NCBI RefSeq assembly: GCF_001039355.2
Contig: NW_019775911.1
Coordinates: 64,001-118,282, forward strand
Source of the DNA: Lingula anatina
Taxonomy: Eukaryota > Brachiopoda > Lingulata > Lingulida > Lingulidae
Length of the DNA: 54,282 nucleotides
Direction: 5' to 3'
Part shown: positions 25,562-35,357 of the stretch, piece by piece
How the letters are laid out: each line of letters starts with the position of its first letter
Numbering within the stretch: the stretch's first letter is position 1
The notes under the pieces: model-generated
What the model saw: the letters and a program-made list of their open reading frames with translations, nothing else
What the model was told of the DNA's origin: nothing
Database searches by the model: none
Made by a program: the position numbers and the translations under genes

Positions 25562-28500
25562 ATGACATTCCAAGATGCCACACATTAAATACATGTATAG
25601 TGCTTCATAATTTTTCAAAATCTGAATTTGGTTTTAAAACAACCAATCACTTGAGAATGTTCTACCTACAAAATTTCGCCCTCACTCTAATCATTCAAAT
25701 CATTATTTAACATTATAAGCCTTACATGGGCCAAGTTTGCTCAGAAGTGAATTTAGTTTTTCCTTCTCTCAGTTCAATCAGGTAAAGTTTCTCGCAATTC
25801 TGGAACAAAAATTGAAATATCCAAGTAATTCAATATTCAAGGCAATAATACCAAGTGCATTTTAAAACAAAATTAAAATTGTCAAATTACTAAAACATGT
25901 GCGCATGTGCTGGACTTCTTAAGACAAATAAATAAATAAATAAATAAATAAATAAATTAATAAAATAAAATAAAATAAATCACCTGTTTTGTCATAAGGT
26001 CATCAACAAAACTTATATCTATTGGTTCCCTCCTTATGGTTGGTGCTAGTCGCATTTCCTTCTTCACTTCAAACTGCATAAAAGGACCTGCATTCACATT
26101 CTCTGGCTGGAAAAGAAAACCATGCACTGGGAGACATCAGTTTGCTTAACTAAGACAAGGTCTATTGGTACTAAACAAACCATATGAAGGCAGGTAAAGA
26201 CAAAACGTGTGATGCATTACTTATTGCAGTTAAACATTTCTTATCAGCACGTTCTGTACAATGAAAAATGACTGACAAGTATCTTACCTTTTCTACTTGA
26301 GCAGTTTTAGTCGATTTGATGAAGAAACTTTGTAGAAAATTTTGTTCCTTCTGTTTTTTTCTTTTCTGCAAGTATTAAAAGCATTTGAATAAAAAATAAG
26401 TTCAACAAGTCTATGGTTAATGAGGTTAAGCAAGAAAAAAACTTTCAATTTTACAATTTTAAATAAACATGGTGTGAAAAATACCTTTTAAAATATATCA
26501 CCACCAGAATTAATCTTAGATTACTAAATAATTGTAAAGATTAGTTTTATCACCTTTTCTTCTTCTTCCTTTAGCTTATCTTCCTCTTTTTTCCTTTTTT
26601 CCTCTTCCTTCAGTCTTTTCTCTTCATTTTTTGCACTGTCAAAATACATTATGAAAATAAAGTTCACTAAAATTTTAATGGCCTAGCATCCAACACAAAA
26701 CAACATTAAATTTAACTGCAAAATCAATAATCAACCTTTCTAAAACATACTCAATTATTTCTTGCTTCCTCTTTTTTTCTTCTTCTTTTTGCTTGAGTTT
26801 TTCCATTTTTTCTTTTTCTTGTTGCTCTTTCTTTTCCATTTTTTCTTTTTCTTTCTTTAATCTAGCTTCTTCCTTTTCAGCTTCTTTCTTTTCCTAAAAA
26901 ATAAAGGTTTATCACATACAATATACACTGCAAATCTATTTTTTATTAACGAAACAGGAGCCTTTTTTTTTCAATCTCTGAACATTTTAAGGCCAGGCAC
27001 TTAATCTTAACAAATCTCAGGACCCATCAATAATGAATTTAAAACATGAGATTCTGTGGTTCCATAGAAAATGCTCAAGAGTAGTTAATAACCCAATCTG
27101 GAAAATAAAAACAGACTTACATTGAACTTTCACCATGAACCAACTGTCTTTTCAAATTACCTTTTCTTCCTTCTTTATTCTTTCCTTCTCTGCTTTTTCC
27201 TCTTCTTTCTGCTTCAGTTTCTGCTGACGCTCCAGTTCCTAGATCAAATAAACCAATATTGTTCAATGAATAGTTTTGTATAACATATCAGTGCAGAGCC
27301 ACACATCTTTATCACATACAGTCAAGCTTTAGGACTTTCACAATTTAAATGATGTCCTTTTTAAAAGAATATGTCATAATATTGTTATTTCTAAAGTTTT
27401 AGGATCAGTATGGTGCAAGTTACCCTTTCTTCTTGCTTTCTTTTCCTTTCAGCTTCTCTTTCTGCTTTTTTGGTAGATGATACCTACGAAAGAGAAATCC
27501 AATGCTCAAATTGTTTTCAACCAGTTAGTGTCAAAACACTTGCATTTAAACATATTTCATAATGCAATGTTCATTAAATACATGTTTTCCTTATCTAAAG
27601 CATATGGAAATGACGGCAATTTAAAAAAGTATGGTAAGATATGCAAAGAAGCAATGGAAAAAAATTAATATTCCATACATTTCTTTTAGGTGGAGCAGAT
27701 CCTGGTGTACTAGCAGTAAAAGAGTGGTCCAATGCCCCACTGCTGTCTGGACTGGTCAGGGCTGGACTGGTTATACCAGGTGTGACCTTCTTACTGGACA
27801 CAGGGGTTACTGAACCCAGTGGAGTGGCTGGATTGACTGGAGATTCCTACTGGACACTGGTGTTACTGGACTGGACATTACAGAGGTGCTGGCAGTGGCT
27901 GGCTTGCTAAGACTGTTCTCAGGGGACTCTACAGCTCCTTCAGTTGCAAGGGTTTTAGATTCCTCCTGTGAATCCAACTTCTTCATTGCACTCTTGGAAT
28001 TAAGAGTTGTTAAAACACCCGTTTCATTTATCTCATTGGTGTCTTGGAATTCTGCTGCACTTTTTACTGCATTCTCATTGACATTTTCTTTCTCTTCAGG
28101 ATTCTTAAGTTGTGTAGCTAAGTCATCATGCGTACCAGCCTTGTAGTTGACATTACACGCTTTTCTTCAGGCCCTGACAAATCCACTACATCACTGGTAG
28201 AGTGCACAATGTCATTTTTTGTCTGGCATTTATTGAAAAAGGTCTCAATCAAACCAGACTTATTATTTTTACTTAATTTGATTTCAGAGTGTTCTGCCTC
28301 GTAGTGTTTTTCGGTCTCAGAACTTGAACTGACTTCATTTTCTTCTGTTGCAATGTGGCTGGTTTCTTTGTTTTTTGACTTCTTTTCATCAGTTTTTACT
28401 GACTTAGGGAGCTTTGACAATGGGACTTCTTGATCAGAGAGTTTTCTTTTCTTTCCTATGCTGGCTGTGGGAGGGTTGAGAGTTGTCTTAGAGACCAGCA

Positions 28501-29159
28501 TCTTAAATGGCAGGCGAGCTTTTTAAGTGGAAAAAATAATAAAAATTAAAATCAATCAAGTCTTGTCATTTTCAGCTTTTACTCAAGCCTGGTAGACAAT
28601 AAGACAAGAAACTTTTTTGTTTAGACTACAAACCAAAGAGATACATGTGCCAATAATGAAATATAATGAAATCAAAAATTATCATTATCAATATATATAT
28701 ATATAGTTTAGACAATCTCCCAAGTATTCAAATTATAAAACAAGAAATAAGTTGAATTTGATTTCTATACCTTGTTTGAGTTTCTTTGATGGGGGACACT
28801 GCAGAGTAGTTTTACCTGCTGAAATAAAAAAGTATATGTAGAATTTTCTTAAGTGACAGCTTTTTAGAACCAAATACACGAATGTTCAGTGCCCTGAAAC
28901 TTGGATCTGAGCAAGTGTAAATTTTCATTTATAGATATGGCCTTAAAATATGAATACACATGCATTAATATGAGCAGCTTTGTGTATAAAATTGTCTCAC
29001 GTCACATCCACTTAAGGATTTTACCTCAAAACTGTATTTTTTCATTTTCAATTTCACTCTCAATCTTCATTCCCAATACAGCTAGAATAACTAGCATTGC
29101 GGATAGCACTAAGTCATGTTAAAATACACTTGCCTCCAGCCTACACATTTTTAAAAAAA

Positions 29160-29198
<39 letters not shown>

Positions 29199-29418
29199 GC
29201 CTTAAGGCATCTAATGTCGCACATGAAACATACATTTGACTTGTCTGATTTTCTACCAGAGTCATCAACTTATCAAGGCGACGTAAACTATTTTCACTAT
29301 CTCCACCACGATTAAATAGCTTGTTTGAGCGCCAAACCAAAACGTCGGTGTCAATACTTGCCTTCAAATTCGTAAGTAATTAAATATTTTACTTGCCATT
29401 TTCTGTGGGAGCATCCAT
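22225..29418 (-). CDS. CHAF1A: chromatin assembly factor 1 subunit A (p150), 16 coding exons
   Basis: Largest subunit of CAF-1, which deposits H3-H4 onto newly replicated DNA through PCNA. Exons in transcript order end at 29418, 28818, 28518, 27483, 27238, 26893, 26635, 26365, 26106, 25799, 25522, 24892, 24572, 23998, 23647, 23285. Every junction phases correctly. Seen in order: N-terminal KKLKQARLPFK (human KKLIQARLPFK); SIM-like DVVDLS; a Lys/Glu/Arg coiled-coil KER region over exons 4-8; PIP box QNFLQSFF; TRPAFYGTWRKKS; acidic DYEIDSDEEWEEEEPGESL and EDGFFVPHGYLSEDEG; KPVCIGCVW; IRLVHGNVHS; a C-terminal winged-helix DNA-binding region with CWYV and LPVPCEWEYL; a SITDFM motif; and DDIMIIDEV before TAG. 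Coding sum is 3289 nt as read, 2 short of a multiple of 3, caused by two apparent 1-base losses in exon 3; the intended product would be about 1096 residues (human 956). ATG 29418 has a better context (GACATGG) than the in-frame ATG at 29448. Confidence 0.97.
23503..23647 (-). CDS. CHAF1A: CHAF1A exon 15
   Basis: 145 nt, phase 0 in, 1 out; Ser/Lys-rich linker ending KRPVPE. Confidence 0.92.
23837..23998 (-). CDS. CHAF1A: CHAF1A exon 14
   Basis: 54 codons, phase 0/0; KCKVLKPVCIGCVW aligns with human RFRVLQPVKIGCVW. Confidence 0.97.
24462..24572 (-). CDS. CHAF1A: CHAF1A exon 13 (acidic ED domain)
   Basis: 37 codons, phase 0/0; EDGFFVPHGYLSEDEG is conserved with human. Confidence 0.98.
24815..24892 (-). 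CDS. CHAF1A: CHAF1A exon 12 (acidic ED domain)
   Basis: 26 codons, phase 0/0; DYEIDSDEEWEEEEPGESL is near identical to human and forms the histone-binding acidic region. Confidence 0.98.
25339..25522 (-). CDS. CHAF1A: CHAF1A exon 11
   Basis: 184 nt, phase 2 in, 0 out; MKAKFLKFAENTRPAFYGTW aligns with human MKLLQFCENHRPAYWGTW. A TTTA repeat abuts its acceptor. Confidence 0.96.
25527..25563. repeat. (AAAT)n microsatellite at a splice acceptor
   Basis: About nine units; on the CHAF1A sense strand it is TTTA directly before the exon 11 acceptor and stands in for the polypyrimidine tract. Confidence 0.92.
25726..25799 (-). CDS. CHAF1A: CHAF1A exon 10
   Basis: 74 nt, phase 0 in, 2 out; NCEKLYLIELREGK. 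Confidence 0.9.
25925..25980. repeat. (AAAT)n / (AAAAT)n microsatellite
   Basis: Immediately downstream (in the CHAF1A sense) of the exon 9 donor. Confidence 0.9.
25984..26106 (-). CDS. CHAF1A: CHAF1A exon 9
   Basis: 41 codons, phase 0/0; GPFMQFEVKKEMRLAPT aligns with human FAPFEIKENMVLAP. The donor is followed at once by TTTA repeats. Confidence 0.95.
26288..26365 (-). CDS. CHAF1A: CHAF1A exon 8 (PCNA-binding PIP box)
   Basis: 26 codons, phase 0/0. Contains QNFLQSFF at 26321-26344, a full QxxLxxFF PIP box at the place of human AEITRFF. Confidence 0.94.
26554..26635 (-). CDS. CHAF1A: CHAF1A exon 7 (end of KER)
   Basis: 82 nt, phase 2 in, 0 out; AKNEEKRLKEEEKRKKEE aligns with the human KRLREEEKR stretch. 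Confidence 0.93.
26751..26893 (-). CDS. CHAF1A: CHAF1A exon 6 (KER region)
   Basis: 143 nt, phase 0 in, 2 out (donor GTATGT); almost wholly Lys/Glu. Confidence 0.93.
27161..27238 (-). CDS. CHAF1A: CHAF1A exon 5 (KER region)
   Basis: 26 codons, phase 0/0, begins ELERQQKLKQKEEEK. Confidence 0.93.
27424..27483 (-). CDS. CHAF1A: CHAF1A exon 4 (KER region)
   Basis: 20 codons, phase 0/0, TKKAEREAERKRKQEER: charged coiled coil. Confidence 0.92.
27679..28518 (-). CDS. CHAF1A: CHAF1A exon 3, with two apparent -1 frameshifts
   Basis: Starts ARLPFKMLVSK, matching the human N terminus, and ends TPGSAPPKRN. It is read in three successive frames: first frame to a stop at 28118-28120, second frame open from just below 28166 to 27807-27809, third frame open from 27846 to the donor at 27679. 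Each change equals one missing base, and the exon is 840 nt where its flanking phases require a length of 2 mod 3. Contains the SIM-like VVDLS (28175-28189) and Ser/Thr/Pro repeats of the type SVTPVSS. Confidence 0.85.
28771..28818 (-). CDS. CHAF1A: CHAF1A exon 2
   Basis: Encodes GKTTLQCPPSKKLKQ; enters phase 1, leaves phase 1. The acceptor is a tandem CAGCAG (exon start 28818 or 28815), both in frame, differing by one Ala. Confidence 0.88.
29161..29198. repeat. (ATT)n microsatellite
   Basis: About 12 units in CHAF1A intron 1. Confidence 0.92.
29397..29418 (-). CDS. CHAF1A: CHAF1A exon 1 (start)
   Basis: MDAPTEN plus one base. The intron must open with GC (GCAAGT), not GT: using the nearby GTAAAA donor gives an immediate stop with either acceptor of exon 2. 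An in-frame ATG at 29448 could extend the protein by 10 residues. Confidence 0.8.
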
Positions 29419-29966
29419 GTCTGGTACTTCAATACACTCTGCGATCATTGAATAAGATTCTAAGAATAATTCCAACGACGATGTTCTGTATATTTTTTTC
29501 AGCTGACAATTTTACCTGCTAGTCAATATTTCCCGCCGACTCACCACGAAAAATCTCGCGCGATGACAAGCCCACAGTTTAATCTCCCTATGTATGTCTC
29601 GTTTTCAATATCGCTAAGCGCCATCGTGGCTTGCATGAAAACTTAACTGATATTCATAGCGAGGCACATCATCATGCTTGACGATTTTTTTATCTGAATT
29701 TCCACATTTTCTACAAAAAGGCGACAAAATCTAAACCATAAAAATACGCTGCAAGATAAACACGCCACTTGCATAAAATAGCACATAATACGAATACCAA
29801 TCACAATATTACCCAATTGCTTGCTGCGGGATAACTACATCAGGTCAGCGTAAGGAAGAGGAGAGTTTGACAACAAAGCACGCTAATGACAGGATTGTGA
29901 AATAACAGTTCCAGCGTCCCTAATTTTTGAAATATTTTCTAAACAAGAGAGACTCCAACTTTCAAG
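29419..29966. promoter_or_regulatory. bidirectional promoter between CHAF1A (-) and endophilin-A (+)
   Basis: 548 bp separate two divergent start codons. The interval carries more CpG than its surroundings (CCCGCCGAC, TCTCGCGCGATG, AAGCGCCATCG) and no obvious TATA box at either end, as for housekeeping head-to-head promoters. Includes an E2F-type site and a TCGCGCGA palindrome at about 29556-29563. Exact transcription starts are not visible. Confidence 0.75.
29529..29537 (+). promoter_or_regulatory. candidate E2F site
   Basis: TTTCCCGCC matches TTTSSCGC. E2F control would fit the S-phase role of CHAF1A. Motif match only. Confidence 0.5.
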
Positions 29967-30011
29967 ATGTCTCTAGCGGGCTTAAGAAAGCAGTTCAACA
30001 AGGCTAACCAG
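29967..30011 (+). CDS. SH3GL: endophilin-A exon 1 (amphipathic helix H0)
   Basis: [18 protein letters not shown] in good context (AAGATG); donor GTTGGT, phase 0. Confidence 0.96.
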
Positions 30012-32086
30012 GTTGGTTACATTTACAATCTATTTGAAATGAGAGTAAAGTTTTATATTAAAAGGGGTTATTTTGTTTAAAAATAAAGGGGCGTGATTTA
30101 CCTCATTATCTTTAGGAAAGACACTTCAAACGAATGTAACCCTCTTTTTGGTTTGATATGACATTTTGGTGGAGTAAAGTAGCCTTATGAAGGTTAAGTT
30201 TATTTTAATCTTTGGAATTGTAGTAAGGGTGAAAGAGAAATTTGCAGGTTAATCCCAATGAATCATTACACTAATATTATCGAATGACTACATCGTTTTT
30301 AGAAGGACGTCAAGTGTTTCTTTTTGAAAACCACAATGTGTCTTTAAGACCAATGTTATAAGTAGTTGTGAAGACCTTTTCCTTTCTTAACTTTTAGTGT
30401 TACAATAATTTGAAGGGATAGAAGTTCAGATTTACATCAAAAACTCTTTGATTTTTTTTATGTTGTTATGATGAAACCAACTTAAAGTATTATAACAGCA
30501 AAGAAAATTTTAAACTGAAAAGTATGTCAGCATAGCTCTACATAAAGTCTTAAAGTCCTATTTTTAGTCACTTTATTATTACAATTTCTTAAAACTCAAT
30601 TTTATAAGTTATTATTAGTTTCATTATGAAATATTAAGTATGACAGTATTAGATTTCATACAAGGTTTTAACTTTTTTTTTCTTGACCATATTTCGCTTG
30701 GCTGGTAGATTTTATTTCTTTTTAGATAAATCAGGTACAACTAATTGAATAAACTACAATTCTGACATTTAACTGGTTTGTGAATCATTTAAAAACACTG
30801 GACACTTCAACAATTATTTGCAATTAGGGAATATCCTTTGGAAGTCTCTAAATTTGAATTTATCTTTCAATAAATATGTTGTTAACTAGAATAGCTGTCA
30901 TATAGTATTACTTAAGGTTACAACATGCTGAAGATCTTTCTTATCAGGAGGTCAGACCTAGAATTAACTTTGGTTTAGACCTTGCTATCTTTTCACTCTG
31001 GATTAATGATTTATTTTAGTTCGATTCTTTATCATTATTCATATATATGAGCTTTATTAGAATTGCCTGAGGTTCAAGATACTTCATGAACTTCTGATGT
31101 TCACAGAGGTAGAGATTTACATTCCCCTTTTCCACTGTTATTGCGTAGTATATTTAAAGCAGTTGTATAATTTCTTTTTGATATATTGAGAAATTTACAT
31201 ATTTTCATTGAAAAATTGAAGTGTTACAGATATAAGTGGACAAACAATATTACACAAACCCTCTTCTTCTGCCCTTTTCTCCTACATATAATGATATATT
31301 GTCTCTGGGATTCTTAGCTTGCATTTTGTCTTGCTTTTGTGAATCTCTCTAGAGGTAGAGGGAAGCATTTACATGATGTGTTTTTTTTTCTTTTTTTTTT
31401 ATTTTCAGAAGTGAAAAGGTTGTCAAAATGAAATGTTCTTTTGTTATTTTTAGTTTATGAGTGAAAAAATTGGTGGTGCCAAAGGAACAGAACTTGATGA
31501 GGAATTCCTGGAAATGGAGAGGGTAAGTCTTCGCAGATCTGGAGCCAACTGATGTATAGATATTAAGATCAATATTTGTGTCTTTATGCTAAGGCTTATG
31601 TAACTGCAAGACTGAAATTCAACCAACTGAGAGAATTCTAATAGGTATTGGATCTCAAATTAAAAAAAAAAATGTAAATCTGTATGTATGTTAGTGAAGA
31701 TATGAAAAAGATTGGTAAGACTTTTTATCAACATGTAACTACATAAGGCAATACTACGAACTGGTTCTGCAACCATTTAAATTACTCACAAGAAAGCTAT
31801 AAATCAGAGAGCTGAAATCTAGTAAGATTCATCAAACACAAAAATCAGTTTAGTTTGTCAACAAATAAAACTAAATTAGTACACACATATATAAAAGTAA
31901 CTGAATAATTTGAATTACCTAAATTCCAATTGACCAACAGTTATAGCAGGCAAAAATAAATATTAAGCTAAGAACTTCTGCGTTTTTTATCTAGACCACC
32001 AGCTCCCAGTGGAAAGCCCTCAGCAACCAGAGCTCAATTCAACATGTTATATCAATTTCAGCCCCCATTGCCCCCTTTATCTGTTT

Positions 32087-32131
<45 letters not shown>

Positions 32132-35100
32132 AGTTGGAAAAGTGAGATTTTACACACACTTGTTTGAATCCATGCTTGAAATTGATATCGAATAAGTTCT
32201 CTGTTGTAACCAACAATGAGTTCAGATAACACAGTCATTTTCTTCTTACTTTGATGATTATTTATTTGTTATTAATGTTTTTGCTTATTATTGAAAGTGT
32301 GTGATCTAAGTGGAATCCCAGTAAAAAAGAGACCATCAATATACTGTATAGATCATACCAAAATGGCAAAAATGGTGAGCACATTCCAAATATCCTAGTG
32401 TGAATGTTCCCCTGCTCTTGGGTAAAGCTTAGAACTACTTAAGCCGTCCTTGCTTTGAGCAGCAATATCTCTTGGTATTTTCCTCCCTCAAATTTGCAAA
32501 AAATAAAAAGAAGTTTTCTTCCTTTTTTGAAACTGGAACTGTTTTTCCAGTGGCCTAATGTAAAGATGAATATGGTTTATTTAAAACTGAATCAGTATGA
32601 AAATAATTTGAAATTTAACTTGGTTGAAGTACTATAATTAGGTTTATGAAAAATAATGATATTGGTTTTAAAAACCTATATTTTCGCATAAACATTGTGT
32701 CAAAATCAAAAATGTGTAAGAGAGCAACCAAAATCTTTAGTTATACACTAACTAGATTAAACGTAACGATAAAGAATAGTGTTTAGATTTAAGTAACAGT
32801 GTAAGGAGTATCATTGTTCACAATTCATTTTAGTGAGTGTCTGGAAATGGAGTATTTACTTTTTGTATATGTGTTCTTCACTTGCTCTGCTCTGCTAAGT
32901 GTCTACATGTAACAACAATCATTTTTCCTACATACTATTAATTGACTACATGTTAAATGCTTTCTTATGCCCCATATTAATTGCAACTTTCAGAAAAAAA
33001 CATCACAGAACTAATGTTACTAGCATGTGTGTGCAAGGTGTAGTTTTTCAAATTCCTCATGCTACTGCTATGGCTATAAGCAAGATATTCTAGATTGAGC
33101 TGTACAGGGTACCAGTCATTTTTTATGGCAATTCATGCCTCTTTGATCAAAGTAAGTAGGCAGCAATGGAAATAATTGTCATTATTAAGACAAACAGGTA
33201 ATATATGGAAGACAAGAAGAATACTTATGGTAATAAAAAAATAATTTAAAAATTGCCTTGAAGACATAATTGGCATTGTTCCTGGATGTTTGAGTTTTCC
33301 TTGAGGTTGTGTTTGTTTTCTTTTCATAATTTACTAGGTTTTGCCAACCACATACTAGTAAGGCATTTTCTTTGCAAGTGAAGGGAGTGAAAAGTTGTGG
33401 ATATGTCAGCGTGAACAAGTGTCAATTGATTTCAATAGCTCTGTAGAATTGCTAATGAAAATGCTAAACAGAACTTCGTTATTATAATACTAAAGCATTT
33501 CCTTTGTTGCATTCAGCATATTGTCAGTGAAATCTATATATACATTTTTTCTTCACTGCTCATAATGTTCTTTCCTGGTAATCGCTTCGGCAATCACTGG
33601 ATGCACTTAAGCAGAATCAAATTGAGTTGGTCTGTCTTAATCTATAACTGTTGGAAAAGCTGTAGAATTGATTTTATTATTGTGTGGGGGGTGCTGCTGT
33701 GCACTGCTTTGCCTGTGTTCTCAGCATCATCTTCATGTGGATATCTTTTTAAGTAAACTGAATTTTGATGATTTTTTTTATCATGTGAAGGAAAATGCAG
33801 ATGTATTTTTTCAAAATATTGTAATATTTCAAAAGCAGTGACTGATTCTTGCAAAGTTTCAGTTATTATTTTGTTCATTTGTGATTTGCTTTATAGTGAT
33901 ATTAGGGAGATTCCAATATGCCATGTATCTTTGGGGAGTTGCAGAAGGTATTGATTGGATCTCTGTCCATGTGAATAAGTCTACCAATCCAAGTGTGTGC
34001 ATTGATTTTGAGTGGGGCTTTCCGCGAGATGTTGCATAAAGTGGAATCTGGATTTAAGACTGTATTTCTCTGAGCATCATGTTCTAAGCAGTCATTTGTG
34101 TAAGGCAAATAACTTGACTTCTGGTATCAAAACTATGGATACCGCTTCAAATTCTTTTTCAAGAAAAGAAAAAAGTTTATCTCAGCACTGAGAGTATGTC
34201 TGTGTGCATTTGAAGGAATTCTGATACCTGTATCATCAGTATATCAAAGTAGATCTTCTTCTTCCTTTCACAGTGTTATCAACCAGGTTATTCTTTGTAA
34301 GGTTCAAGGCATGCCTAAGTCAGTGTTTTATGCCCCTTTTCCTTCCACCAGAGGCGATGCTAAAGTGTTTTTTTCATTGTGACCTAGTTTATAAAGAGAA
34401 TATATCAGAAATTTGTCTTGTGTAAATCTGAATGCGGGCTACTGAATTTCATAAGAACAGTATGCAAATGCTATTCACTAACAAATATCCCTTTAAAACT
34501 GTTCTCTTTATTCATTTATAATGATATAAAGGTTTTCTTTAAACTGTACAGATTACGTTTCCTTACAACGTACATGTTAGTTGGTTAGCATATTTTTTTA
34601 AAATGTTGTACAGGTATAATTGAATAAGAGGGGAGTTCACTTTATTGAAATATTAAGAATATAGATTCTGGTATTTTATTATGCACCTAGATCTGTCTTT
34701 ACGAAATGGCATAATGACAAATATCATATAATTTTCTATCCAAACTGAACTGCTTGCAATATTTGTGCAACACTTGACAGAATAGTAATTCCTAGTAGAT
34801 CCCTGTGTCTTTGGGTGTATTCCCAGAGATTTAGATCGATCCAGAGATTAAGATTTAGATCACCTAACTCCCTGGGGGTTCACGCTAAATTGCAGTCAGC
34901 CGAGCAGACACCATAGTTAATTACCCCCTTACAGCTTTCAGTAGGCGGGACAGACGCTTAAGCAGGCTAAGCTGACAATAATCAAGTGAGACTCCCCACA
35001 GGGATAGATCGATCTAAAATCTATGGAAATGGGGTCTTTAATGATCCTCTGGAGTAAATCTCTCAATGCCCAATAGCTCAGACAATGCAAAGCAAAATTG

Positions 35101-35322
35101 TATGGGGAAACACACATTTCTGCTACAACATGAATATGAGTCTAACATTAGCTGCCCCCTTTAATAACATGGGGGGGGGGGGGGGTAATTGACATATGGT
35201 GAAATCAAGTGTCCCTGTGTTGAGCTTGGACCCATCATACATGGCAAAAGGTTTAAAAGGAATTTGATGTTTTTTGTCCAAGTAAATTGGGAAGGCAGCA
35301 ATCAGACATTCTTAGTTATTGT

Positions 35323-35357
<35 letters not shown>

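Noticed and set aside
27595-27910. Plus-strand frames over CHAF1A exon 3
   Set aside because: Antisense shadows of the Ser/Thr/Pro-rich coding sequence.
27847-28166. Tiny introns (about 20 nt) to explain the CHAF1A frame changes
   Set aside because: Far below the minimal length of a spliceosomal intron in animals.
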